A DNA stretch of 64,000 bases from Clostridium sartagoforme. GTDB lineage: Bacteria > Bacillota > Clostridia > Clostridiales > Clostridiaceae. Within the stretch, counting starts at the first letter, position 1. Each line of letters starts with the position of its first letter. Of this stretch, positions 8,349-18,344 are shown one piece after another. The notes below the pieces were generated by a model. The model was not told the DNA's origin and ran no database searches. It saw only the letters and a list, made by a program, of their open reading frames with translations. The position numbers and the translations under genes were made by a program. The stretch spans positions 248,001 to 312,000 of the forward strand of contig NZ_SRYR01000001.1 in NCBI RefSeq assembly GCF_004794105.1. The letters run 5' to 3'.

Positions 8349-9317
8349 ATGAATACTAAACAAATAATAAGTGAAATTAAGGAAAAACAACCAAATATCA
8401 AAAGTGTGGTTTTTGTAGGATGTGGAGCATCAAAGGCTGATTTATATCCAGCTAAATATTTCTTAGATGGAAATGCAAAAAAAATAAGAGTAAGTCATTA
8501 TACAGCAAATGAATTTAATTATGCTACTCCAGAAGCTGTAGATGATACTGCAATTGTAATTTCAGCATCATTAGGAGGTACTACTCCAGAAACAGTTGAA
8601 GCTAATGCAAGAGCAAAAGCTAAAGGAGCACATGTAATTAGTTTAACTAGATCAATAGATTCGCCACTAACAAAGGATGCAGACTATGTAATATATCACA
8701 GATTTGCAGAAAGTTATGGTGCTAAATTAGAAAAAATGGGCTATTGTTTAGAACTTGCTATGGAAATATTAGATCAATTCGAAGGATATGATAATTATGA
8801 AGATATGAAGGAAGGATTTGAAAAAATATACAACTTAGCAGACAATGCAGCAGCATCAGCTAAATTATATGCTAAAAAATTTGCTGAAGATTACAAAGAT
8901 GCTCCAGTTATATATGTTATGAGTAGTGGGGCTACACATGAAGTTGCTTATGCTACATCAATTTGCTTAATGATGGAAATGCAATGGATAAATTCAGGTA
9001 CATTCCATTCAGGAGAATTCTTCCATGGACCATTTGAAATTGTGGACAAAGATGTTCCTTTTATACTGTTAATGAATGATGGAAGAACTAGAAATATAGA
9101 TTCACGTGCATTAACTTTCTTAGATAGATTTGATGCAAAAACAACAGTGATTGATGCATTAGACTTTGGATTGTCAGCAGAAATTAAAAAATCAGTAATT
9201 GATTACTTTAATCCAATGTTATTAAGTGCAGTATTTAGAGTTTATGCAGAAGAGCTATCAATTGCACGTCAACATCCTTTAACTAAGAGAAGATATATGT
9301 GGAAGTTAGAATACTAA
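8349..9317 (+). CDS. SIS-domain sugar-amine-6-phosphate deglycase (FrlB/GfrE/GfrF-like)
   Basis: Likely cytosolic deglycase that splits a phosphorylated Amadori compound, for example fructoselysine 6-phosphate, into a hexose phosphate and an amino acid. The 322 residues contain two SIS folds: first ~20-160 (VVFVGCGASKAD, ISASLGGTTPETVEA, SLTRSIDSPLTKDAD), second ~185-310 (IYVMSSGATHEVAYATSI, NSGTFHSGEFFHGPFEI). The ending LTKRRYMWKLEY resembles FrlB proteins. No glutaminase domain is present, so it is not GlmS. The PTS would deliver the 6-phosphorylated substrate, which explains the absence of a kinase. The GlmS-type isomerase or another deglycase specificity remains possible. Confidence 0.8.
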   Translation: MNTKQIISEIKEKQPNIKSVVFVGCGASKADLYPAKYFLDGNAKKIRVSHYTANEFNYATPEAVDDTAIVISASLGGTTPETVEANARAKAKGAHVISLTRSIDSPLTKDADYVIYHRFAESYGAKLEKMGYCLELAMEILDQFEGYDNYEDMKEGFEKIYNLADNAAASAKLYAKKFAEDYKDAPVIYVMSSGATHEVAYATSICLMMEMQWINSGTFHSGEFFHGPFEIVDKDVPFILLMNDGRTRNIDSRALTFLDRFDAKTTVIDALDFGLSAEIKKSVIDYFNPMLLSAVFRVYAEELSIARQHPLTKRRYMWKLEY

Positions 9318-9328
9318 AATAAAACATA

Positions 9329-9372
9329 AAACAGTAAAGGAATTATAGAAATATGATTTCTTTACTGTTTAA
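9329..9372 (+). terminator. terminator between deglycase and activator genes
   Basis: AAACAGTAAAG (9329-9339) pairs with CTTTACTGTTT (9360-9370); the loop contains a further AAAT/ATTT pairing. It separates the structural operon from the activator gene. Confidence 0.75.
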
Positions 9373-9430
9373 ATTGTTTTATATAGTGTAAAATAATAGT
9401 TAAATATGGATAAATTATGAATAAAACTGG

Positions 9431-12193
9431 ATGGAATGGGATGAGAAGGTGGAAAAAGAATTATCTTTATATTTAAAGGAAATTACTAAAAGTTTTAACA
9501 AAGAGAATTTAAAAATATTTTCAGCAAATGATATAGCAAACAAAATTAATTTAAGTAGAAGTACAGTAAGTAGTTATTTAAATAAAGAAGTTAAAGAAGG
9601 AAATATAATTAAGGTTAAGGAATATCCAGTTATATTTTTAGATAAAGAAGTCTTTATAAATAATTATTTCAAAATTAAACTAAATGAATATGAATCGTTA
9701 GAGGATTTGTTTAGAGAAAATAATGGTTTGTCAAGTAAGGATTCACTTAGTGGCGTTATTGGTGCAAAAGGGAGTTTAAAAGAACAAATTGAACAAGTTA
9801 AAACTGCAGTATTATATCCTAAGAATGGATTACCTATAATGTTACTAGGGCCAAGTGGTTCAGGTAAAACCTTTCTAGCTAAGTGTATTTATGATTACTG
9901 TATTCAAGAAAAATTATTAACTAATAAATCACCATTTATATCTTTAAATTGTGCTCAATATTATAATAATCCAGAGCTTTTATCTAGTGAGTTATTTGGA
10001 TATGTTAAAGGGGCATTTACAGGAGCTGATAAGGATAAAAAAGGACTATTAGAAAGTGCAGATGGAGGAGTTTTATTCTTAGATGAAGTTCATAGATTAA
10101 CAGATGAAGGTCAAGAAAAGTTATTTACATTTATGGATTCTGGGGAATTTTCTCCAGTTGGAGATAATAGTGTTAAAAAGAGCTCTAAAGTAAGGTTAAT
10201 ATTTGCTACAACTGAATCCATTCAGTCTACCTTTTTACCAACATTTATAAGAAGACTTCCTGTAGTTGTTAGTATACCTAGTTTTTCTGAGAGACCAAAT
10301 CAAGAAAAGCTGAGTCTGATAGATAGCTTTTTTCTAAAAGAGAGTGAGATTTTAGATAAGAGTATAAAAGTCTCAAGTCAGGTTATATCATTTTTATTAT
10401 CTAGTAACTTTGAAGGTAATGTTGGAAAGATAAAAAATATTATTAAATATTCTTGTGGAAGTGGGTATACAAGAAGTAAAAAAAATGACTATATAAATGT
10501 TAAAATTACAGATTTACCAATAGAATGTGAGTCTAGAATAAAAGATGTTTTAGGGTATCAATTTAGTAGTAGATATCAAGATAGAACATACGATTATAAA
10601 TATCCTGAATTGTTAGATATTAGCAGAAGTGAAGATAAAAATATTGCTAATACATACTTTCAATTTATTGAAGAATATAAAGAACTTGAGAAGGGGAGTA
10701 TTAGTTCTGAACAATATATAAATAAGATGAAGAATAACGTGAACATGTTATTAGACAACTTAGTATTTAACTCTAATAGTAGCAAAAATCAAAGTTTATT
10801 TTCAATAATCTCTTTTACAATCAGACATGCTTTTAAATATATGGAAGAAAACTATGGTATAAAGCAAGATGGAAATAAGATATTATCTATTGCAAGTCTT
10901 CTTTATTATAAAGAAGAACATGAGATATTAATTAATCATCCTGATTGGAATAGTTTAAGACCGAAACTATTAGCTTTTATAAATATGCATATGGAAAACT
11001 CAGTATGGCTTTCAAAGATGATGCTTAAAAACTTAGGGGAACAATTAGATTATGACTTTCTTGATGAGGATTTAATCTTTATTTCCTTTTATTTAAATAG
11101 CACTAATATGCAGAAAATAAGAAGTGGAATTAATTCTATTATACTAGCACATGGTTATTCTACGGCAAGCAGTATGGCGAATGTGGCGAATAGACTTTTA
11201 AAGAGAAACTTATTTCAAGCTATAGATATGCCAATAGATACTAAAATTGAAGATATTGAGAATAAGGTTATTGATTTTATAGAAAATAATAGTATTGAAA
11301 ATGGATTGATACTATTAGTAGATATGGGATCTTTATCAGATTTATGTAATAAGCTAAAAGATAAAATAAGAGGACCTTTATTGCTTATAGATTATGTTTC
11401 AACTCCGATAGTTTTAGAAGTTGGAAGTTTGTTACTTCAAGCAAAAAATATTGATGAAATATACGAAGAAGTGTTAAATGGGGTAAATATAGAAAGGAAG
11501 ATAGTTTACCCAACAATAAGGAAGAAAAAAGCTATACTAACTTGTTGCTATACAGGAATGGGAAGTGCAGTACAAATACACGATATATTAGAGAAAAGTT
11601 TAAATAGGGAAAGGGAAGAAATAACTATAATTCCTTATGATTATAATAAACTTATGAAAAATAAGAAAAGAGAATTACCTTTTCAAATTTATGATGTAAT
11701 TTCCATAATTGGAACTGAAAATCCACAAATAGATGGAGTTAATTATATAGGTCTTGAACATTTAATTGGTGGCGAAGAAATAGATGGTTTTATTAGTATT
11801 TTAAAAGAAAATTTTGATGTAGATTCAGACAAGTTAAAGAAAGATCTTGTTTTTAACTTTTCTACTAAGAAAATTATAGAAAATTTAACTATTTTAGATG
11901 CTAATAAAATATTAAGCTCAATAGAGCAAGCTGTTGATAGACTAGAAAAGTTACTAGATATGAAGTTATCCAATAATAGAAGATTTTTATTGTATTTACA
12001 TACAAGTTGTATGGTGGAAAGAATACTTAGAAAAGAAGATGTAGATCCTCAAGAGGATATAGAGGATTTTATGGAGAAAGAAAAAAGAAAAGTCGATATA
12101 GTTAAATATTCTTTATCAGATATAGAGAAAGAATATACTATAGAAATTTCTGATTTAGAAATTCGTCTTATTTGTGATATCATTTTTAATTAA
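9431..12193 (+). CDS. LevR/GfrR-type sigma-54 activator with PRD and PTS domains
   Basis: Enhancer-binding activator of the upstream PTS operon, controlled by PTS phosphorylation. In the 920 residues, an N-terminal helix-turn-helix lies at ~30-65 ([21 protein letters not shown]). The AAA+ module (~105-340) has Walker A GPSGSGKT at 140-147, the sigma-54 contact loop GAFTGA at 194-199 and Walker [11 protein letters not shown] first PRD (~455-565) is followed by an EIIA-Man-like domain (~569-690, AHGYS) and an EIIB-like segment with [10 protein letters not shown] near 702. A second PRD lies at ~815-918. The ribosome site before the ATG at 9431 is weak (AAACTGG), so the start is less certain. Its presence makes the -24/-12 promoter call mutually consistent. 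Confidence 0.93.
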   Translation: MEWDEKVEKELSLYLKEITKSFNKENLKIFSANDIANKINLSRSTVSSYLNKEVKEGNIIKVKEYPVIFLDKEVFINNYFKIKLNEYESLEDLFRENNGLSSKDSLSGVIGAKGSLKEQIEQVKTAVLYPKNGLPIMLLGPSGSGKTFLAKCIYDYCIQEKLLTNKSPFISLNCAQYYNNPELLSSELFGYVKGAFTGADKDKKGLLESADGGVLFLDEVHRLTDEGQEKLFTFMDSGEFSPVGDNSVKKSSKVRLIFATTESIQSTFLPTFIRRLPVVVSIPSFSERPNQEKLSLIDSFFLKESEILDKSIKVSSQVISFLLSSNFEGNVGKIKNIIKYSCGSGYTRSKKNDYINVKITDLPIECESRIKDVLGYQFSSRYQDRTYDYKYPELLDISRSEDKNIANTYFQFIEEYKELEKGSISSEQYINKMKNNVNMLLDNLVFNSNSSKNQSLFSIISFTIRHAFKYMEENYGIKQDGNKILSIASLLYYKEEHEILINHPDWNSLRPKLLAFINMHMENSVWLSKMMLKNLGEQLDYDFLDEDLIFISFYLNSTNMQKIRSGINSIILAHGYSTASSMANVANRLLKRNLFQAIDMPIDTKIEDIENKVIDFIENNSIENGLILLVDMGSLSDLCNKLKDKIRGPLLLIDYVSTPIVLEVGSLLLQAKNIDEIYEEVLNGVNIERKIVYPTIRKKKAILTCCYTGMGSAVQIHDILEKSLNREREEITIIPYDYNKLMKNKKRELPFQIYDVISIIGTENPQIDGVNYIGLEHLIGGEEIDGFISILKENFDVDSDKLKKDLVFNFSTKKIIENLTILDANKILSSIEQAVDRLEKLLDMKLSNNRRFLLYLHTSCMVERILRKEDVDPQEDIEDFMEKEKRKVDIVKYSLSDIEKEYTIEISDLEIRLICDIIFN

Positions 12194-12222
12194 TCATGAA
12201 TAATATGATCGGGGGATTAAAT

Positions 12223-12852
12223 TTGAAAAAAGCAGTTATATTTGATATGGATGGGGTCCTAATAGACAGTGAAAAATTTTATTTTAATAGAAGGATGAAG
12301 TATTTTGATGAGATAGGTATAGAGCCTGCTTCAAGAAAATTGATAGATTTTGTAGGATTAAGTGACTCTATGATATGGGAAAAGTTAGTTCCGAAGGATG
12401 AGGAGAAAAGAAAAAAACTTAAAGATGGGTATATAGAATATAGAAGGATAAATAAAATTAAATATAAGGAAGTCTTTAATCCCTCAGCTAAAGTTGTCAT
12501 AGAGGAGTTGAGCAAAAGAAAGATAAAAATTGCTATAGCATCCTCATCCGAGAAGAAAGAGATATATAGGATGATACAAGAATGTAATTTGGAAAAGTAC
12601 ATTGAATTTTATATAAGTGGAGAAGAATGCGAAAGGAGCAAGCCTAGTCCAGAAATATATTTAAAAGCTTTAGGAAGTGTAGGTGTTGATAAGGAAGAGG
12701 CTTTAGCAATTGAGGATTCTACTTTGGGTATAGAAGCTGGAAAGGCAGCAGAACTAAAAGTAATAGCTTTAGAACAAGAAGATTGCTCTATAGATCAATC
12801 AAAGGCAGATTATAAAATTAAAGACTTAAAAGAAATACTAGATATTATATAG
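12223..12852 (+). CDS. HAD-family phosphatase/phosphoglucomutase-like
   Basis: Haloacid dehalogenase-type hydrolase of the beta-phosphoglucomutase/phosphatase subgroup. I choose the TTG at 12223, preceded by GGGGG at 12211-12215, giving 209 residues starting MKKAVIFDMDGVLIDSE. An in-frame ATG at 12196 lacks a ribosome site. Catalytic motif I is DMDGVL (nucleophile and acid Asp), motif II IAIASSSEKKE, Lys in ERSKPSPEIY, and motif IV AIEDSTLG. A helical cap (~15-85) follows motif I. The gene lies 30 bases after the activator and precedes a terminator. It may remove phosphate from the sugar or a damaged by-product; that is context inference only. Confidence 0.85.
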   Translation: MKKAVIFDMDGVLIDSEKFYFNRRMKYFDEIGIEPASRKLIDFVGLSDSMIWEKLVPKDEEKRKKLKDGYIEYRRINKIKYKEVFNPSAKVVIEELSKRKIKIAIASSSEKKEIYRMIQECNLEKYIEFYISGEECERSKPSPEIYLKALGSVGVDKEEALAIEDSTLGIEAGKAAELKVIALEQEDCSIDQSKADYKIKDLKEILDII

Positions 12853-13181
12853 AATTATTTGGTAATTGTAATTAAGAACTCTACTTGACTTTATTTGGTT
12901 AGGTAGAGTTTTTGTTATTGGTGTAATAATTATTTAAATAAAATATTTTGTATAGGATTACTTATTAGATAAATAAAATATTACCATACAATACCGAAAA
13001 TTATAAAAGGAAAACAAATATAAAGTTCGTTATATAACGAATTATATAATAAAAATCTTAGGGCAATGTTGACATTTATATCTTGGAATGATAACCTTAA
13101 ATTGTAATTACGGAATATAAATATTAATTTAAAGAAAATGTTCGTTTATATTAGAACTACTTAACTTTGGAGGTATGAAGG
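12853..13181 (+). promoter_or_regulatory. purL upstream region with terminator, operator-like palindromes and promoter
   Basis: After the terminator at 12877-12914, a perfect 16-base palindrome TTCGTTATATAACGAA occupies 13026-13041, immediately before a TATAAT at 13045-13050. Another candidate promoter is TTGACA at 13069-13074 with TAACCT 17 bases later. A second dyad, GTTC-N10-GAAC, lies at 13140-13157, just ahead of the purL ribosome site. GTTCG is the reverse complement of the CGAAC core of Bacillus PurR boxes, but the spacing differs from Bacillus. I did not find a purine riboswitch here. Confidence 0.5.
12877..12914 (+). terminator. terminator after HAD gene
   Basis: AACTCTAC (12877-12884) pairs with GTAGAGTT (12903-12910), then a T-run. 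Confidence 0.85.
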
Positions 13182-16100
13182 TTGAAGGTGAGATGTATTT
13201 TTGTAGAAAAGAAGAAGGGTTATGACGTTGAAGGTAAAAGCTTACTTGAAGATTTTAAAAGCAACTTAGGCATTAATTCTTTAGAATCGGTAAGGTTAGT
13301 TAATAAATATACCTTAGGTGAGATTAAAGAAGAAGATTATAAGAAAGCACTTTATACAATATTCTCAGAAAGAACAGTAGATAATTTATATGAAAATAAA
13401 TTTGAACTAGAAGATAGAGAAAGGGCTTTTGCAGTTGAGTTTCTACCAGGACAATATGATCAAAGAGCAGATTCAGCTTCAGAATGTTTTCAAATTTTAA
13501 CTTCAGAAGAAAAAATAGAAGTTAAATGGACAAAGATAATAGTTTTAAAGGGGAATTTATCTAAAGATGAAGTTCTAAAAATTAAAAACTACTATATAAA
13601 TCAAGTTGATTCAAGGGAAGTTGAAATTGATAATTTAGAATTATATTCAAAACTTCCAGAGCCAAAGGATGTAAAAATATTAAATGGATTTATAAATAAA
13701 AACTATGATGAATTAAAAGAGCTACATAGTGAAATGGGCCTTGCTATGAGCTTCGAAGATATAAAAATGATTAGGGATTACTTTAATGGGGAAAAGAGAG
13801 ATCCTAGTATAACAGAAATTAAAGTTATTGACACATATTGGTCAGATCACTGCAGACACACTACATTTTCTACAGCTATTGAAGCTGTAGATATAGAAGA
13901 AGGTTTATATACAAAGCCTTTAATTAAATCTTACAATGCATATCTTAAATCTAGAAATTTTGTTTATGGGGAAACCAATAGAGATGAGACTTTAATGGAT
14001 ATAGCAGTAATAACTATGAAGGAAATGAGAAAAAGAGGACTATTAGAAGATTTAGATGTTTCCGATGAAATTAACGCTTGTTCTATAAAAGTTGATATCG
14101 AAACTAATGACGGAAATGTGGAATATCTAGTGATGTTTAAAAATGAAACTCACAATCATCCAACTGAAATAGAACCTTTTGGTGGAGCAGCAACATGTCT
14201 TGGAGGTGCAATAAGAGATCCACTTTCAGGTAGAACTTATGTATATCAAGCAATGAGAGTAACTGGTTCAGCAGATCCGACGGTTAAAGTTGAAGATACA
14301 TTAAAGGGGAAACTTCCTCAAAGAACTATAACATTAGGGGCGGCACATGGATATAGTTCTTATGGTAATCAAATAGGACTTGCTACTGGACAAGTTGCAG
14401 AAATATACCATCCTAATTATGTAGCTAAAAGAATGGAAGTTGGGGCAGTAATAGCAGCAGCACCTAAGGAGAATGTAGTTAGAGAAGAACCAAAGAGTGG
14501 TGATGTTGTAATTCTTTTAGGTGGAAGAACTGGTAGAGATGGTTTAGGTGGAGCAACTGGTTCGTCTAAAGAGCATACAGAAGATTCAATTAATGAATGT
14601 GGAGCAGAGGTGCAAAAGGGTAATCCACCTACTGAAAGAAAGATTCAAAGATTATTTAGAAATAAAGAAGTTTCAACTATGATTAAGAGATGTAATGATT
14701 TTGGTGCAGGTGGAGTATCTGTAGCAATAGGGGAACTAACTAGAGGTTTAGATATAGATTTAGATAAGGTTCCAAAGAAATATGAAGGGCTAGATGGAAC
14801 AGAAATAGCTATTTCAGAATCACAAGAAAGAATGGCAGTTGTAGTAAATAAAGAAAATGAAGAAAAGTTCATTGCTTTAGCTAAGGAAGAAAACTTAGAA
14901 GCTGTTAAGGTAGCAGTGGTTACTGAAACAGAAAGACTTAAGATGTTCTGGAGAGGAAATACAATAGTAGATATCAAGAGAGAATTCTTAGATACTAATG
15001 GGGCAAGACAAACTACTAAGGTTAAGGTTTTAAATCCAGAAAAATATCCATTTGAAGTTAATAAAGATTTAAATGTTAAAGAAGAATGGATTAATAATCT
15101 TAAGAAATTAAATGTAGCGTCACAACAAGGGCTAGTAGAGAGATTTGATGCGACTATAGGAGCTGGAACTGTGCTTATGCCATTTGGTGGTAAATATCAA
15201 AAAACACAAGCAGAAGGTATGGCAGCAAAAATACCAGTATTAAATGGAGAAAGTAAAGACGCTACATTAATGACATTTGGATTCAATCCTGAAATGGGAG
15301 TATGGAGTCCATATCATATGGCATATTATTCAGTTATTGAAGCAATAACAAAGCTTTCAGCTATGGGTGGGAATTATAAAAAGGCCAGATTAACATTGCA
15401 AGAGTATTTTGAGAGATTAGGCAAGGAAGATACTAAGTGGGGCAAACCATTTGCAGCTTTACTTGGAGCATATCAAGCACAAATGGACTTAGGTATTCCA
15501 GCTATTGGAGGAAAAGATTCAATGTCAGGAACTTTTGGAGATATTGATGTACCTCCATCATTAGTAGCCTTTGCAGTAGATGTATGTAAGGCAAATAAAG
15601 TTATATCACCAGAATTTAAGGAAATTGGGTCTAAACTTGTTCTATTAATAGCTGAAAAGAATGAGGATATGACATTAAAGGTAGATGAATATAAAAATAA
15701 TTTAGAAATAGTACACAAACTTATACATGAAGGAAAGGTAATTTCTGCATCATCAATTAAGTTTGGTGGATTATCTGAGGCTATAACAAAGATGACTTTA
15801 GGTAATAAAATTGGGGCAAATATTAAAAATGTAACTAAGGAAGAATTATTTGGTCTTAACTATGGAAGTTTAGTTCTAGAGGTTAAGTCAGATGTAGAAG
15901 TCGATAAGGAACTGGCTGGTTGCGCTTATAAGGCAATAGGCGAGACTATTAAAAATGGGGCTATTATATTAGAAGATTACGATATTAACTTTGAAATTGA
16001 ATCTTTAGAAAAAACATTAGAAGAGAAGTTAACAAAGATATTTAAGATAAAAACAGAAGATAAAAATGAAAAAGTAAATACTCCATTATATAAAGTTACT

Positions 16101-16928
16101 GAAGCTAAAACACCAACTATTAAGGTTGCAAAACCAAGAGTATTTATTCCAGTTTTCCCAGGGACAAACTGTGAATATGATAGTGCAAAAGCTTTCAGAA
16201 ATGAAGGGGCAGAAGTTTCTGAATTAGTTCTAAATAATATGAACAAAGAGCTTTTAAATGAATCTATCTTAAAGATGGAAAAAACTATAAGAGAAAGTCA
16301 AATTATTATGTTACCAGGAGGATTTTCAGCTGGGGATGAACCAGATGGATCAGGTAAGTTTATAGCTACAGTATTTAGAAACGAAAGAATAAAAGATGCT
16401 GTTATGGATCTTCTTAAAAATAGAGATGGATTAATGTTAGGTATATGTAACGGCTTCCAAGCTTTAATCAAATTAGGATTAGTTCCATATGGTGAAATAG
16501 TTGATATAGAAGAAGATATGGCAACATTAACTTACAACGAGATTAATAGGCATATGAGTTCAATTATTAGAACTAAGATTACTTCAAATAAATCTCCATG
16601 GTTTAATGAAGTTAATGTAGGAGATATTCATTCAGTAGCAATTTCACATGGTGAAGGAAGATTTGTAGCACCTAAGGAACTATTAGAAAAACTTTCTGCT
16701 AATGGACAAATAGCAACTCAATACGTTGATTTTAATGGAGAAGTTTCTATGAACATGCCATTTAATCCTAATGGATCAATGTTAGGAATTGAAGGTATTA
16801 CAAGTCCAGATGGAAGAATATTAGGTAAGATGGGCCACTCAGAAAGAAGAGGAGAAAGCTTATATAGAAATATTCCTGGTGATTTCGATCAAAAGATATT
16901 TAAATCAGGAGTACAGTATTTTAAGTAA
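13182..16928 (+). CDS. purL: phosphoribosylformylglycinamidine synthase, single-chain
   Basis: Fourth step of de novo purine synthesis: FGAR + glutamine + ATP gives FGAM. The 1248 residues combine a PurS-like N-terminus (~1-150), two AIR-synthetase-type halves with the ATP region (SDHCRHTTF near 225, FKNETHNHPTEIEPFGGAATCLGG, GGKDSMSG), and a C-terminal class-I glutaminase (~985-1248). The glutaminase carries FPGTNCEYD, GGFSAGDE, nucleophile Cys in GICNGFQ and SHGEGRF. The start is TTG at 13182, eight bases after GGAGG (13169-13173). An out-of-frame ATG at 13175 would give only 16 codons. It is longer than a split PurL but usual for clostridia. First gene of the pur operon. Confidence 0.97.
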   Translation: MKVRCIFVEKKKGYDVEGKSLLEDFKSNLGINSLESVRLVNKYTLGEIKEEDYKKALYTIFSERTVDNLYENKFELEDRERAFAVEFLPGQYDQRADSASECFQILTSEEKIEVKWTKIIVLKGNLSKDEVLKIKNYYINQVDSREVEIDNLELYSKLPEPKDVKILNGFINKNYDELKELHSEMGLAMSFEDIKMIRDYFNGEKRDPSITEIKVIDTYWSDHCRHTTFSTAIEAVDIEEGLYTKPLIKSYNAYLKSRNFVYGETNRDETLMDIAVITMKEMRKRGLLEDLDVSDEINACSIKVDIETNDGNVEYLVMFKNETHNHPTEIEPFGGAATCLGGAIRDPLSGRTYVYQAMRVTGSADPTVKVEDTLKGKLPQRTITLGAAHGYSSYGNQIGLATGQVAEIYHPNYVAKRMEVGAVIAAAPKENVVREEPKSGDVVILLGGRTGRDGLGGATGSSKEHTEDSINECGAEVQKGNPPTERKIQRLFRNKEVSTMIKRCNDFGAGGVSVAIGELTRGLDIDLDKVPKKYEGLDGTEIAISESQERMAVVVNKENEEKFIALAKEENLEAVKVAVVTETERLKMFWRGNTIVDIKREFLDTNGARQTTKVKVLNPEKYPFEVNKDLNVKEEWINNLKKLNVASQQGLVERFDATIGAGTVLMPFGGKYQKTQAEGMAAKIPVLNGESKDATLMTFGFNPEMGVWSPYHMAYYSVIEAITKLSAMGGNYKKARLTLQEYFERLGKEDTKWGKPFAALLGAYQAQMDLGIPAIGGKDSMSGTFGDIDVPPSLVAFAVDVCKANKVISPEFKEIGSKLVLLIAEKNEDMTLKVDEYKNNLEIVHKLIHEGKVISASSIKFGGLSEAITKMTLGNKIGANIKNVTKEELFGLNYGSLVLEVKSDVEVDKELAGCAYKAIGETIKNGAIILEDYDINFEIESLEKTLEEKLTKIFKIKTEDKNEKVNTPLYKVTEAKTPTIKVAKPRVFIPVFPGTNCEYDSAKAFRNEGAEVSELVLNNMNKELLNESILKMEKTIRESQIIMLPGGFSAGDEPDGSGKFIATVFRNERIKDAVMDLLKNRDGLMLGICNGFQALIKLGLVPYGEIVDIEEDMATLTYNEINRHMSSIIRTKITSNKSPWFNEVNVGDIHSVAISHGEGRFVAPKELLEKLSANGQIATQYVDFNGEVSMNMPFNPNGSMLGIEGITSPDGRILGKMGHSERRGESLYRNIPGDFDQKIFKSGVQYFK

Positions 16929-17018
16929 TACTTTAAATTGTTGATAAGAGCAAGATTAGTTTATGTCTTGTAACGAAGGTTCTTGTTTAATGAAAAAATG
17001 AAGAAATGAAAAAATGAA

Positions 17019-17134
17019 TAATTAAGAATTAAGGAAACAACTCAGCGAAGCTGAGTTGTTGGAAATTAAATTTTTAGTAATTCCGGAGGAATTACATCAA
17101 TAACTGCTAATTGTTAACTGTTAATTATTAATTA
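17019..17134 (+). repeat. palindromic intergenic repeat, copy A (purL-purE)
   Basis: TAATTAAGAATTAA (17019-17032) and TTAATTATTAATTA (17121-17134) are near-perfect inverted ends (13/14). Inside lie two hairpins: AACAACTCAGC-gaa-GCTGAGTTGTT (17036-17060) and GTAATTCC-gga-GGAATTAC (17077-17095). No T-run follows, so it is not a simple terminator. Related units occur at 18345-18480, 21551-21650 and 23190-23318. Confidence 0.7.
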
Positions 17135-17151
17135 TAAAAGGGTGGTTTTAT

Positions 17152-17631
17152 ATGAAAGTAGCAATATTTTTTGGAAGTAAGTCTGATACTGATGTTATGA
17201 AAGGTGCAGCTAACTGCTTAAGAGAATTTGGAGTTGAATTTAAGGCTTATATTTTATCAGCTCATAGAGTTCCTGAAAAGTTAAGTGAAACTTTAAAGGC
17301 AGCAGAAGATAATGGATGTGAAGTAGTAATTGCTGGAGCTGGACTTGCAGCTCATTTACCAGGCGTTATAGCTTCTAAAACTACTATGCCAGTAATTGGA
17401 GTTCCTATAAAGGGAGCTGTTGAAGGCTTAGATGCATTATTCTCAATAGTACAAATGCCAAAATCAATCCCAGTAGCAACTGTTGGAATTAATAATAGCT
17501 ACAATGCAGGAATGCTTGCAGTTCAAATGCTTGCTATAAAGGATGCAGCTTTAAGAGAAAAGTTAAATCAATTTAGAACAGATATGAAAACTAAATTTAT
17601 AGAAGAAAATGGACAAGGAGTGGATTTATAA
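17152..17631 (+). CDS. purE: N5-carboxyaminoimidazole ribonucleotide mutase (PurE)
   Basis: Moves the carboxyl group to give CAIR in purine synthesis. The 159 residues begin [19 protein letters not shown] and include [22 protein letters not shown] and [17 protein letters not shown], the phosphate and substrate-binding blocks of PurE. AGGGTGG precedes the ATG. The substrate-loop region reads [14 protein letters not shown], which differs somewhat from the class I form I know from E. coli. No purK is in this window, so whether it uses CO2 directly or N5-CAIR cannot be told here. The stop codon overlaps the purC start (TAATG). Confidence 0.95.
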   Translation: MKVAIFFGSKSDTDVMKGAANCLREFGVEFKAYILSAHRVPEKLSETLKAAEDNGCEVVIAGAGLAAHLPGVIASKTTMPVIGVPIKGAVEGLDALFSIVQMPKSIPVATVGINNSYNAGMLAVQMLAIKDAALREKLNQFRTDMKTKFIEENGQGVDL

Positions 17632-18335
17632 TGGAAAGATTAGAAATGATGTATGAAGGAAAAGCAAAAAAAATATACGCTACAGATAAGGCTGATGAAG
17701 TAATAGTTTATTACAAAGATGATGCAACTGCTTTTAACGGCGAAAAGAAGGGACAAATCGAAGATAAAGGTGTTTTAAACAATGCAATTACTTCAATGAT
17801 ATTTGAAATGTTAAATGAAAATGGAATAAAGACTCACTTTATTGAAAAATTAAGTGAAAGAGAACAATTATGTAAGAAGGTTGAAATAGTACCTCTAGAA
17901 GTAATTGTAAGAAATGTTGCAGCTGGATCAATGGCTAAGAGATTAGGATTACAAGAAGGTTTTAAATTAAAGACTACAGTTTTTGAATTATCATACAAAG
18001 ATGATGATCTAGGGGATCCTTTAATAAATGATTTCCATGCAGTAGGAATTGGTGCTACTACATTTGAAGAATTAGAAAAGATTTATGCAATGACTGCAAA
18101 GATAAATGATTTATTAAAGGAGTTCTTCGCAAAGCAAAACATAAGATTAATTGATTTTAAACTTGAATTTGGAAGATATAATGGAGAAGTTATATTGGCT
18201 GATGAAATTTCACCAGACACTTGTAGATTTTGGGATGCAACTACAGGAGAAAAGCTTGATAAAGATAGATTTAGAAGAGATATGGGAAATGTAAAAGATG
18301 CTTATATAGAAATCTTAAACAGAATAAAGAAGTAA
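17631..18335 (+). CDS. purC: SAICAR synthetase
   Basis: Joins CAIR and aspartate with ATP to form SAICAR. The 234-residue length is normal. The N-terminal [11 protein letters not shown] block is the ATP-binding signature; [14 protein letters not shown] and [18 protein letters not shown] are the SAICAR synthetase signatures; [11 protein letters not shown] and [14 protein letters not shown] complete the active site. It overlaps purE by one base, so it is translationally coupled. The next gene, purF, follows after a 172-base repeat-containing gap. Confidence 0.97.
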   Translation: MERLEMMYEGKAKKIYATDKADEVIVYYKDDATAFNGEKKGQIEDKGVLNNAITSMIFEMLNENGIKTHFIEKLSEREQLCKKVEIVPLEVIVRNVAAGSMAKRLGLQEGFKLKTTVFELSYKDDDLGDPLINDFHAVGIGATTFEELEKIYAMTAKINDLLKEFFAKQNIRLIDFKLEFGRYNGEVILADEISPDTCRFWDATTGEKLDKDRFRRDMGNVKDAYIEILNRIKK

Positions 18336-18344
18336 TGAAAGAAT

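Noticed and set aside
12279-12602. 107-codon minus-strand ORF in the HAD gene
   Set aside because: The plus-strand HAD motifs are clear; the shadow lacks any ribosome site or motif.
13175-13225. ATG at 13175 as the purL start
   Set aside because: Out of frame with purL and stops after 16 codons; the TTG at 13182 has proper spacing from GGAGG.
14645-14977. 110-codon minus-strand ORF within purL (and others at 15473 and 15977)
   Set aside because: Lies inside the conserved PurL frame; serine-rich composition typical of antisense translation in AT-rich coding DNA.
17036-17095. Ordinary terminators in the purL-purE gap
   Set aside because: The stems are strong but no T-run follows, they occur inside one operon, and related copies recur in other pur gaps.
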